From contig JABMCL010000994.1 in NCBI GenBank assembly GCA_018857735.1, positions 124,501 to 188,500 on the forward strand: a DNA stretch of 64,000 nt, written 5' to 3'. The first letter of the stretch is position 1, and every line of letters begins with the position of its first letter. The notes under the pieces are model-generated. The model saw only the letters and a list, made by a program, of their open reading frames with translations. It searched no databases and had not been told where the DNA came from. The position numbers were made by a program, and so were the translations under genes. Origin of the DNA: Alviniconcha marisindica. Taxonomy: Eukaryota; Mollusca; Gastropoda; Provannidae. This document shows positions 54,880 through 64,000 of the stretch, in pieces.

Positions 54880-55860
54880 AAAAAAAGGCTGAAGACTGTT
54901 TAAAGCAAATCGCAATGGGGAACTACCGTTTGCCCAAAGCACCCGGGATGAAAAACAAACGCAGACGACAAGAGAAAATAAAAAAGGGGGCGGGCCCTAA
55001 TCAGGCAAGCTAAAAAACGGGTACGAAAGGGCCCAAATAAACCAAAGATTAAAAAAAAGAACAAAAAAAAAACCGGGTTTAAAAAGAAGGGGAGAGAGAA
55101 AAACAACAACTTTTCTGAAAAGAAAGAGGGGGCAAGAAATGCAGCGGGGCAAGGGGAAAAAGGCTGGAGGGGCACGAAATCTGTTACACGATACAACCCA
55201 CTTAGCAGTGACAACAACAGGGGGGCGGGGCAACAGGCGCTCACGAACTACCCCACAAAAAGAAAGAAATTGAGAGGTTTTTCTTTTAAACATGGGGGGG
55301 GATTTTTACCCCCCTCACTGTCCCTTTAAAAATAAACCTTTAAAAACCCAAAGAAACAAAGGAAAGCCAAAGGAAAAAAAACAGTGAATGGCAAGAACGG
55401 GGTAATTTAGCCCAACCCCAAAACCCCTTTTAACCCAGGGAGCCACAAAATCGCTATCTATTAAACTAGAACGAACAAAACCCTTTTCTTTTTTTACGCA
55501 TGTTTAAACCAAAAAGAAAAAATTTTGGAAATTAAAACACCCAATAAAAGGGGGGGCTCCCTGATGAGGTCTACCCTTTTTGTAAAAGCTGAGTAAACAG
55601 AACATAAAAGACTGATCCCCCCCACGCACCTCGAGACTCGAGAAAGATAAAAATAACAAGGGGGAAAAAAAAACAAAGGCCCAACTACTGCAATGGGCGT
55701 CAGAGCTTCACCCTTTGGGAGATTTGAACAAAAATTTTTTTCCAAAGTCTTTACCCTGTGGCTATAGCCTTTTTGCAGGACTCCCCAGAGTGCTAGTCGC
55801 AAATGTGCACATTTTTTTCGGGTCATGGGCGACGCTTTCGGTAAAACCCGGGAAAATGTC
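54880..55860 (+). repeat. Inverted repeat, left copy
   Basis: Its reverse complement matches 57540-58420 in order: GTAGTTGGGCC, ATCTTTCTCGAG, GGTGCGTGG, CTCATCAGGGAGCC, GGGGTTGGGCTA, GCCATTCACTGTTTT, TTTTTGTGGGGTAGTT and GATTTGCTTTA. Confidence 0.75.
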
Positions 55861-56399
55861 TTTTTTCGTGCATTTATAACCCTCAGATCACAATTTCACC
55901 TACATCATTGTTCTCAGCGAACGTTAACGCAAATCGTGTCAAAAATCACCCCAAACCTTGGACTTGTCCTTTAAGCCGTTTGTGCGTTGAACCGTGACAA
56001 AAGTAGTTCTTTTTTGTGACTAGTGTTTTTTTGTACACCGCTAGCTAGTCGGGAGTGTAGCAAGTTGGGGGCAAAGCAACAGTTTAACTGGATTGCGTTG
56101 AACTGATAGCGCTATATTTGTGTGCTCCACAGTTTTTTCCTTTTTCTTCTGGTTTTCTTAATTGGTGCATCCTTCGTCACGGGGTCCCAGTTCGGCCGAG
56201 AAGTGGAAGTGTTCTCCGGTCTTCGAGCGACGGAGAACACTTTGAGCGGCTGGTGTTTGGACTCGTCACGCTGTTCTGAGTTGAGCTTATCCCCGAGCGT
56301 TAACCCTTTACTGCTCCACTCTTGGCGAATAGCGGTTTGGTGATAACGATTAAAAAATAAAAATAAAATAAAATCGTTTGTGTGTGTGTTCGACGGGGG

Positions 56400-56610
56400 A
56401 AGATTGCATCAGTATATCTGGTGTTGACTAGTGTTCGGACATTCAAGATTGCATATATCTGGTGTTGACCAGTGTACGGACATTCTAGGATACATATATC
56501 TGGTGTTGACCAGTGCCGGAACGGACATTCTAGGTTGTATATATCTGGTGTTCGGACCAGTGATTGGACTTTCTAGGTTGCATATATCTGGTGTTGACCA
56601 GTGGCGGAAG
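56400..56610. repeat. Minisatellite of about 48 bp, five copies
   Basis: GCATATATCTGGTGTTGACC followed by AGTG...CGGACATTCTAG recurs with small indels. This stretch is clean compared with the flanking low-quality sequence. Confidence 0.85.
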
Positions 56611-57539
56611 TAATTTTTGTGTTGTGACAATGTGGTATGTTGTGGTTTAAGTGTTGGGGTTTGTTTCGTTGTATTAGTTAAAAAATCTTGTCTTTTTAAA
56701 AACTTTGTGTGTCAAAATTTTTTTGGTGTGAGCGGGGTTTTGGTGGGTGTAGTTTAAACACCCTAATTGAAAAGGGGGTCACCCCCGTCTGCACGTGACA
56801 CAAATAAACGTTTAAATGCAGATGATTCAGTCAGCCCGGGCTATTCCAAACGGTCACACCAATGTGGCCCATCTTAAAAGACCGCTAGTGCGCGAAAAAA
56901 ATGTTTCTCGCGCATAGCGCGCAGCTGGCAGTCCATGATTTTTTAAGAGAAAATGCTATACTGTGTAGGGATTGAAGGACAAAAAAGAGGCCTGACAGAA
57001 AGGCTACACCTTTCATCAGCATGTCAAGTTGTTTTCTGTTCCATTTAAAGGGCCTACAAAGGCAGTTCTGGGGGACAAAATCGCTCCAAATCGTTTCCAA
57101 AAAAACATATAGGGGCCGTACTAACGTTCGAAAGAAGAAACAGTCCCATTACTCACTTGTTTAAAACTTTTTCAGGGGTTCGATTTTTTTGTAATGCGTT
57201 TATTTTTTGGAAAAAAAAGGGCGGAAAATACGGTCAGCTGAACGTTTCAAAAACCCCGTGTCATTTTGAATCCGAGAAATTTCCCCGAGAGCTTTTTAAG
57301 CTAAAGGGCAACGGGCCCGGGGATTTTCCCTGGGTTTAGGAAAACGGGGTGAGGGGTCGGGGGGACGTCCGGACTGGGGGCCTCCTTTAAAAGAGCCTTC
57401 TGGTTTCCGTGGAAAAGTAAAGATTTTTTGCACCGTTCTTTGGCATTGGTCAAAAACTTTTCCCCAATATTTCAAATTTTACATCTGAGGACATAAAGCA
57501 TCACTTCATCATATAAAAGTCGGGGGGTCCAAACCCGGC

Positions 57540-58420
57540 CCCTTTTGGGAAATTGGGGTCCCCTTTGGGAACCGATTGGAAAAAATTTCCCCGTTCGGGA
57601 AATTTTCCCGGGGGTGAACTCTTTTCAGTAGTTGGGCCTTTTTTTTATTTCCCCCCCCTTTTTTTCATCTTTCTCGAGGCCCTTTTTAGGTGCGTGGCTT
57701 TGGTCTTTTTCGTTGTGTTTTCTCTAGCTTTCAAAAAAAGGCTAGGCCTCATCAGGGAGCCTCCCTTTTTTTGGGTTTTTATTTTATTTTCCCAATTTTT
57801 CCTTTTTTTTTTCTCATATTAACGATGAAAAAAGGTTTTTTCGTTTAGTTCGATAGCAGGGAATTTCGTGGGCCCCCCTGGTTTTGGGGTTGGGCTAGTT
57901 GCAGGGTTTTTGCCATTCACTGTTTTTTTTCTTTTTTGGGGTTGCCCTTTTTTTTCTCGGGGGTTTTTCATTTACGATGTACGAGTGATGGGGGTGTCTC
58001 GTGTTTAAAGAACCGCTCAAATTTTTTCTTTTTGTGGGGTAGTTATGAAGCCCCTGTTGCCCTGGCCCTGTTGTTGTCGGTTTAAAAGGATTGTATTTGT
58101 GACCCCGGATTTCGGGGATCCAGCCTTTGTCTCGTTGTCGCTGACATTTTTTGCCCCTTTTTTTTAAAAAAAGTGTTTTTGTTTTGTTTTTTCTCTCTTT
58201 TTTTCCCCTTTTTTTCCCCAATGCGTTCATTCTTCTTCTTTTTCTTTTCTTTTTTTCTTTTGGCTTATTGGCCATTTCGTTTCCCCTTGTTTTGTTTGGG
58301 CCCGAGTAGGGCAGCCATTTTGCATTTATCTTTTTATCTGCATTTGTTTACATCCCGATGCTTTGTCATCGGTAGTCCTGGTTGGGGATTTGCTTTATCA
58401 GTCTGCAGCCTTTGTTTTTT
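57540..58420 (-). repeat. Inverted repeat, right copy
   Basis: Reverse-complement partner of 54880-55860. Spacer between the copies is about 1.7 kb and includes the 48-bp minisatellite. Runs differ in length between copies, in line with consensus errors. Confidence 0.75.
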
Positions 58421-60345
58421 TAGATGGAAGCCTGGTTAGTGAGGGGGTTTTGGGTTTGAGGGTTTGTTTTAAAATTAAAGTTAGTTATGGTTAGTTTGGT
58501 TTCCCTCCCGTTTGTCGGCAAAAGTTATTTTTGTTTTGTGCTCTTATTTAACCCAAAAGTAGTCAATGTAGTCGTAAATCCTTTGTTGCAACCCGTAGTC
58601 TATTTGACTGTTGTGACTTGGGGGGAGTTTTTTTTTTCCCCCCTTTTGTTTGCAGGTAGGCCACCGCTTGCGTTTCTGAGGTGGTTTCAGCTGTTTTGTT
58701 TCTTTCATTTGGTTTTCAGCTGTTTTTCTTGCCTGATTAGGACAGTCCTTTTTTTGTTTGCCAAAACCCGCTTTTGTGGGGTTTTGGTTTGTTCTTTCAT
58801 TTGGGGCCAGGGTGTTTGCTTGCCTGATTTGGGGAGCCCTTTTTCGTTTGGCCCCCAACTTTTTTGGTTTGGTCTTTCTTTCTTTGCCACAGGCATTTGG
58901 GGTCTGCCTCAGTTTTTTTGTTTTTTTTTTTTTTTTCACAGGCTTTGTGTACAGTTTCTTTCTTACACGGCCTTTTTTTTGCTGTAGGCATTCGTGCTAG
59001 ATTTTCTGTCTTTGGGCCCTTCCCTTTTTTTCATAAAGTCCTCAGATGCTTTAAAAAGCATATAGGGACAAACTGTGATGTCGCCGACTGGTGGGGCCCT
59101 GGCTTCGGCGCGGCCCCCTGAGAGTGCCGCTATTTTTCCCCAAGCCCGGTTTTCGTTGGTCTAAAATGTGCACAGGCCCGGGCCCAGTTTCTTTTACCTT
59201 TTGGCTTTTACTTTTTTCGGTTAATTTTTTATTGATTTTTTTTCCTCACTTTTGTTTTTTTTTTAGCAAGGCAGGGGTATTTTTTGGGAGTTCAGTAGTT
59301 GTACCCCCTGTTTTTCCTTTTTTTTCTTCCCTGTTTGCCCTGTTTGCTTTTTTTTTTGTTTTTTTTTTCTCCCTTTTTGTTCTTCTTTTGCATTTATTAC
59401 GAATTCAAATTTTTGCTGAGGATTTGTGTCGGGTACCCTTTGCCTCTTTTTTTGATTTTTCCCCTTTTATTTTCTGGAGGGTTTCTTGTGAAAAAGGTTT
59501 TTCCCCCTTTTTTAAAATTTTTAAACTTTGCACTGTGTGCCAAGATGTCAAAATGTATTTCTAGTCCTTTGGTCGGTCTAGATATATTCCTTGTAGAACT
59601 GGCAAGGACGGGGCCGGGTTTTATCCGAAGGGGACCGGGGTTTCCCTTTTATCTACCAAAGGGTCCTAACGTCGCCGGGGGTGCGGGGACTGATACCCTT
59701 AGTTTAAAAAAAGTTCATGTCTGTGTGGGTGTCCCCCAGGGTAACTGACTTGGAAAAAATTTTCCCGTTTGGGAAACTCCAAAGGTTAAACTTTTCCCTT
59801 TGAAATTTCTATTTTCGGGGAAAGGGGTGAAAAAAAAAAACGGGCCCTTTTTTTTTTGGGAGGGTCTGCGCATCCCACGGCCGCACAAATTTGCGTGGCA
59901 TTTTCGTTGTGGACTGATTGAAAGGTGGAAAAAGCGCCCTTTCCCTTCGCCTCAGTGCCCTTTTTTGACGTCAGAGGCCTACGTCACGGGTCTTTGGGGG
60001 GTATTTTTGAGATTTAAAACCAAACAGACGAAATTCGGGCCTAAACGGCATGGGATTTCTTCCTTTGTAAACATAAATTACTTTCATGGGATTTACATTT
60101 TATTAGATTTAAAGGTCATGTTAGGGACAAGACTTTCATAATTGGGTCGATTTTCAACGTTCCTTTGCAAACCAGAACTGCCTTTCTGGGCTCTTTAAGT
60201 CTTATTCTAATGTTACCCAACAAAAATTACTGATGTTTATTAACTGAGCTGTCTGGTGTAGATCTAGATGCAACAATGGAGAAATCAAAAATCAAAACAG
60301 ATAATCTTTTTTACACTGATCAACCAAAAATAAATTTAAAAAGGA

Positions 60346-60412
60346 AATATATATATATTATATATATATTTTTATTTTATATATAAAATATATATATATA
60401 TATATATAAAAA
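60346..60412. repeat. Interrupted AT microsatellite
   Basis: TA runs broken by TTTTATTTTA, able to fold back. Confidence 0.85.
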
Positions 60413-61013
60413 ACTATAAAAAAAAAAACAACAAGTTCATAAATTTCCCCAAAATTTTTTCCCTTTGGGGGTTTTTCTTAAAACTGAACGAAAAACCATT
60501 TCCCAAAAAATTTTAAAATATGGGTGCTAAAACTCAAGTAAAAAACCAAAGAAAACTAATGTTAAAGAGTAAACTCGGCTTGTGGTCTCCCCCCCCCTCC
60601 CCCCCCCCCCCATTCCCCCCATGCACTGAACACACACACTACCCCCCCCCACTAGACATCTTTTCATTGTTCGTCTTGGAATTTCAAAAAACTATCAATT
60701 TTTTTCTGAATTTTTTTTTGCGTTTCCCCATAAAAAAGTTTGGAAAATGAAACTATTTTTTTCACAATGTTTAAAAAAAAAATTGACAAAAATAATTTAT
60801 ACCCAAAATTACAAAAACTGGAAGTTCCCGGGTTCCCTTTAATGTGTCATACTAAAAAGCGGAAAGAGCTCGTGAAAAAAAAACAGTCTGGGAAAACCTC
60901 TTCTAAAATCGTTATAAAATCAACGACATGTTCAATCACAAAACTTTTAACGCTGATCATGTTCGTTTAACACGAGAAGCACGCGAGAAGTTTAGCCGCC
61001 GAAGGAGAGTTTG

Positions 61014-61121
61014 AAATGACCACACTATAACACATAACAGTTTTGTTGGATAAATGCCATTCATTTCAATGACCACACTATAATACATAACAGTTTTGTT
61101 GGGTAAATGCCATTAATTTCA
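61014..61121. repeat. 53-bp tandem duplication
   Basis: CACACTATAAYACATAACAG followed by TTTTGTTGGRTAAATGCCAT starts at 61021 and again at 61074. Confidence 0.92.
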
Positions 61122-61649
61122 ACAAGTGTGCAACAGTCTGGTCATTCTGTGCCCTGTTGAGAAGTGTCACATTTCAGCTCTGTCTCTACAAATTTGTATG
61201 TCCTCATTCTTACTGCTGTGAATAGCCGATCAAGGTTTTTCTTGTCATTTCATTTGGTTTTGTGCGTGTGTTACTGCGTGTGTGTGTGTGAGAGAGAGTG
61301 TTTTTATTTTTTATATTTTAATTTTAATTTTTTACAGTCTGCTTTGGGAAATTGTGTATGACCATGTGTATGATTGTACATCTTGACCACATCCAGCCAG
61401 CAATGTATGGAGCCACTTGGCAATGGTACTAATCAGAAAAGAAGCTTCAGAAATTTGCTGCTGGAAACACGCGCACACACACCACAGAAACCTGAAGACT
61501 TTATTTTACAAGGATTGTAGTTTAGGTTCAGTCAAAACCTAAGGCGGTTGTAGTCAATGCTAAGCTACTGATGAATAATAGATAAAATGAAATAAATAAT
61601 TTACAGAAAGAGACAAAAATGATTTGTATTAAACTCTAACCATGGTCTT
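61122..61649. other. Intergenic; nothing recognised
   Basis: Contains a GT/GA run at about 61281-61300. No supported gene. Confidence 0.5.
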
Positions 61650-62311
61650 TCAGATTATTTTTTGGCATTTACTGATACAAGATCTTGCCTTGAATTGGCC
61701 TAATTCTGCTGATAGAGCGCAAACACTGTATGGCATCACTCCAAAGGGAGCACGTTTATGGGAATCAACTCTTGGAAGCTTTAAAATGTATCGTCCCTGA
61801 ACAGTATTATTCAATGTCTGTGGTTCAGTTACATACCCTAATATCAACCTTTGCTGTGGCAGAGCCCATCTCGAGGCTTCTGCACACCAAGCCGAAGGAT
61901 CAGTTTGCCTTTGTAACAACATTCTGTGTGTGTGTCCCAAGATGGGTTTCAAGTCAGGGTAACTCCCAGATACGTGTCCCTGGTTTTGGTTGGTATGGTC
62001 GTGGAGTTTGTACCAGTGTTTATATTTATTCCTGCCCCTGGACACCCAAACTTGCATTTGTCTGGGTGCAAATGCTTGTTGCATTTCTCTTTCCACTGCT
62101 GCCACAGTTTGGTCAAGGTCTGTCTGTTGGTCCTATAACATTTGGGAATGGTGGTATTTTCAGCAATAGTGTGCAGCAGGAGAGGCTCGGTAGTAAAGTC
62201 GCAGGTTGGAACCTCCTGATATTCCCAACTCAAGTGGTGCACACTCTGACCAAGCTTCATAAATGAGGGCTTGTTGCCTCTGGCAGAAAAAGATTTTGGA
62301 TTCAGGCACAC
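61650..62311 (-). pseudogene. CR1-like LINE reverse transcriptase fragment, C-terminal part
   Basis: On the minus strand, IAENTTIPKCYRTN (a degenerate FADDT box), LTKLWQQWKEKCNKHLHPDK and then DTYLGVTLT correspond to the palm end and thumb of CR1/Jockey-like RT. The later frame holds the C-terminal region near 61650-61850. The catalytic Asp pair is lost. Only this 0.7-kb piece is seen. Confidence 0.65.
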
Positions 62312-62459
62312 CCATGTTTCATCATCACGTCAACCTCTAATATTGCATATTGCCAGTCAGTATTGGGCTCAAAAGTTGGGTTCACACTGCCCAAGAAACA
62401 AGATCAAAGATGATATGCAAAATTGTAAAATCAAGGATTTTGTTTCAAGTCAGTGATGG

Positions 62460-64000
62460 TTAGCAGGACTGTAAAAAAAGCCCCCCCCACAAAAAATTCT
62501 GAAACCCACCCTGTGGCTCCCCATTTGGGCTCAAGTCATGGATCTAATGATATTAGGGCGTTGTGTGCAGGACGGGTATGTCAAAAGGACACTTGTCATT
62601 GCCTGCTATTTGCCCCTCACCCACCAAAAAAGTATCAAGTTTAAAAGTTGAACACAAAATCAATGGAGCACTTTAAAACAAGATCCTTGCTTTTGTGTCT
62701 TCATTTGGTTTTTTCTTCTACATGTTGAACAAAACTTGTTTTTAAAAGGCTACTTCTTTGGGGGTCTCATCGAGTCAAATTTTCCAAGCCAGATCAACCC
62801 AAACCCCTTCTAAAATTTGGGTTTTTAAAAAAAATAATTTTTTTTCTTCATTTTACCATCTTTGGATTTAAAATCTGCATATGGGCCCATTCCCCTGAAA
62901 ACTGGAAAAGGGGTTCCCCTTTTAGATAAAAAAAAAATAAAACTAAAACAAAAATTTTTTAAACTACCCTATTTTCTGATGTAATGTTTTGGAGAAAAAA
63001 AAGGAAATCCAAAGGGAAAAATCACCCCTTTTTCCCTCGCTGTGACCCTTTTTTTGTTGTAAAAACCCAACTTTTTCAGGGCCCCCATTTTAACAGGGTT
63101 TTTGGGAAAGGTTAAAGGGGTCGCGGGTTTTCCTTGGAATCTTTCCCAGGGTTAAATAAAAACAGGCCCCCCAGGGGAAAAAAAGGGGGAGTTCTTATGG
63201 TTTTATTGGGGGTTTCTTGCTTTTAAACAGCTCCAAAAAAAGGGGAAAGAAAAATGGTGTCCCCACGTTACCGAGGGTTTCTTTGGGTGTACCCGATATT
63301 GTACTTTTCCCCCAAGGAAACAAAAATTTTTTTTTCATCAGCAGTAAAAACCCAAATTTCACCTTATCTTTAATACTTGTTTGATGACAAAAGATTTAGA
63401 TCCGAAAAAAATTTACAGTCATTTTTTCAGGGGTGGTTGACGTGGGTTTTTGGTGTAACGTGCAACACACAACATAATAATTTCTGCTTGTACCATTGCC
63501 CTTTCGACCTACCCTAACTACCAGTCCATATCAGCTGACTTGCGGCAGAAATTTGACCTTTTTTTTTGCGCTGTGTGGTGTATTTTTTCTACAAAAGGGG
63601 AAAACACTGTTTTCTTGGGGGTGGGATGTAACGCTCTGGCCATAAATTTTTCCCCCCTCGGCTGAGTGTTTGTTTGCAATCTTTTTTAACCAAACTTGGT
63701 ATTGTGGTGCACCATCATGAGCCGGGAAAGTAATGCAAAAATGGGGTTCTATCTTAAGGGCGGTACAGTGTGGGTTTTTATAATCAAAAAATAAAAGTTT
63801 TTACTATTCTTTTATTTGTTTCCCTGGTTTTGCAACCCAAAACCCCCAAATTGAGGTGATCATCCCTAAACAAAGAAGGGGCCCGTAAAATTTGGGGTTG
63901 CTGTGTTCAAGGTTTAATGTCACAGCCAAGGGTTTTTTAGTTAATGTTAGTTTGGACGATATTTTATGCATCGTAAACCTTTTTTAAAACAAACCCCGTA
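62460..64000 (+). repeat. Dispersed repeat D, damaged copy, runs off the window
   Basis: Follows the clean copy at 48600-49740 block by block (CTGAAAACTGG, TTTCTGATGTAATG, CCATATCAGCTGACTTGCGG, AACCAAACTTGGTATTGTGG) with homopolymer smoothing throughout, so it is a good test case for the error pattern. Confidence 0.7.

Larger units (their letters stand above)
53250..60720. repeat. Repeat complex with tandem and inverted copies, low sequence quality
   Basis: Units of about 200 bp with CAGATGTC...TGACAT...TTAGGGACAA and GGAAACCAGAAGG blocks are seen near 53.4, 54.1 and 54.3 kb, with one inverted near 57.3-57.5 kb and pieces near 59.05 and 60.12 kb. Another 0.95-kb segment (54.88-55.86 kb) recurs inverted at 57.54-58.42 kb. 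Most of the region shows the homopolymer-smoothing pattern, so boundaries and ORFs are unreliable. Confidence 0.65.

Noticed and set aside
57553..59748. Long hydrophobic ORFs that look like membrane proteins
   Set aside because: T-rich low-quality sequence gives runs of Phe and Leu in any frame; overlapping ORFs in other frames and on the other strand are similar in length.

Overview
This is a eukaryotic nuclear window, most likely from a mollusc or a related invertebrate. It has spliced genes with short exons and long introns, tRNA-derived SINEs, CR1/L2-like and Nimb-like non-LTR retrotransposons, Ty3/gypsy elements, foldback elements and abundant CA/AT/CT microsatellites. There is no operon structure, no bacterial gene order and no CRISPR. 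The organism call is an inference from repeat content and was not tested by search.

Two host genes can be assembled from exons whose splice sites and codon phases agree. On the minus strand, 10168 to 4657 holds three coding exons of a securin-like (PTTG1-like) protein with an N-terminal KEN box, a destruction box almost identical in layout to the vertebrate one, and a conserved acidic-proline motif; the C-terminal exon was not found. On the plus strand, 24365 to 52165 holds a complete four-exon gene for a roughly 180-residue four-pass membrane protein that I identify as TMEM128. Its introns contain most of the mobile DNA in the window.

Layout: 1-3395, a decayed two-ORF non-LTR element (minus strand). 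3440-4320, a composite repeat ending in SINE family A. 4657-10182, the securin-like gene, whose introns hold a 350-bp foldback element and microsatellites. 11197-11232, a perfect 36-bp palindrome. 12370-14610, a CR1-like element (minus). 15526-23681, a Ty3/gypsy element with two LTRs and a 5-bp target duplication, interrupted by a 2.2-kb terminal-inverted-repeat element whose right edge was then hit by a SINE (17-bp target duplication). 24101-24364, the TMEM128 promoter area. Intron 1 holds a hairpin element, a second Ty3/gypsy element lacking its reverse-transcriptase catalytic box, and a 100-bp minisatellite. Intron 2 holds 175-bp degenerate repeats and a Nimb-like LINE with ORF1 but almost no ORF2. 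Intron 3 holds another non-LTR reverse transcriptase, two more SINE A copies, dispersed repeats and a 155-bp array with an AAGGTCA core. After the gene, 53.3-60.7 kb is a complex of tandem and inverted repeats, followed by a CR1-like fragment and another dispersed-repeat copy.

Five stretches (about 37.2-38.6, 43.7-47.3, 47.7-48.5, 53.5-60.7 and 62.5-64.0 kb) look corrupted. Single bases are replaced by their neighbours, giving runs of AAAA, CCCC, GGGG and TTTT. Where a clean copy of the same repeat exists elsewhere in the window, the damage can be seen directly. I treat these as probable assembly or consensus error, and ORFs inside them should not be trusted.

No convincing new multi-gene system is present. 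The most useful results are the two exon-resolved genes, the nested transposon, the composite SINE repeat, the AAGGTCA array and the quality problem.
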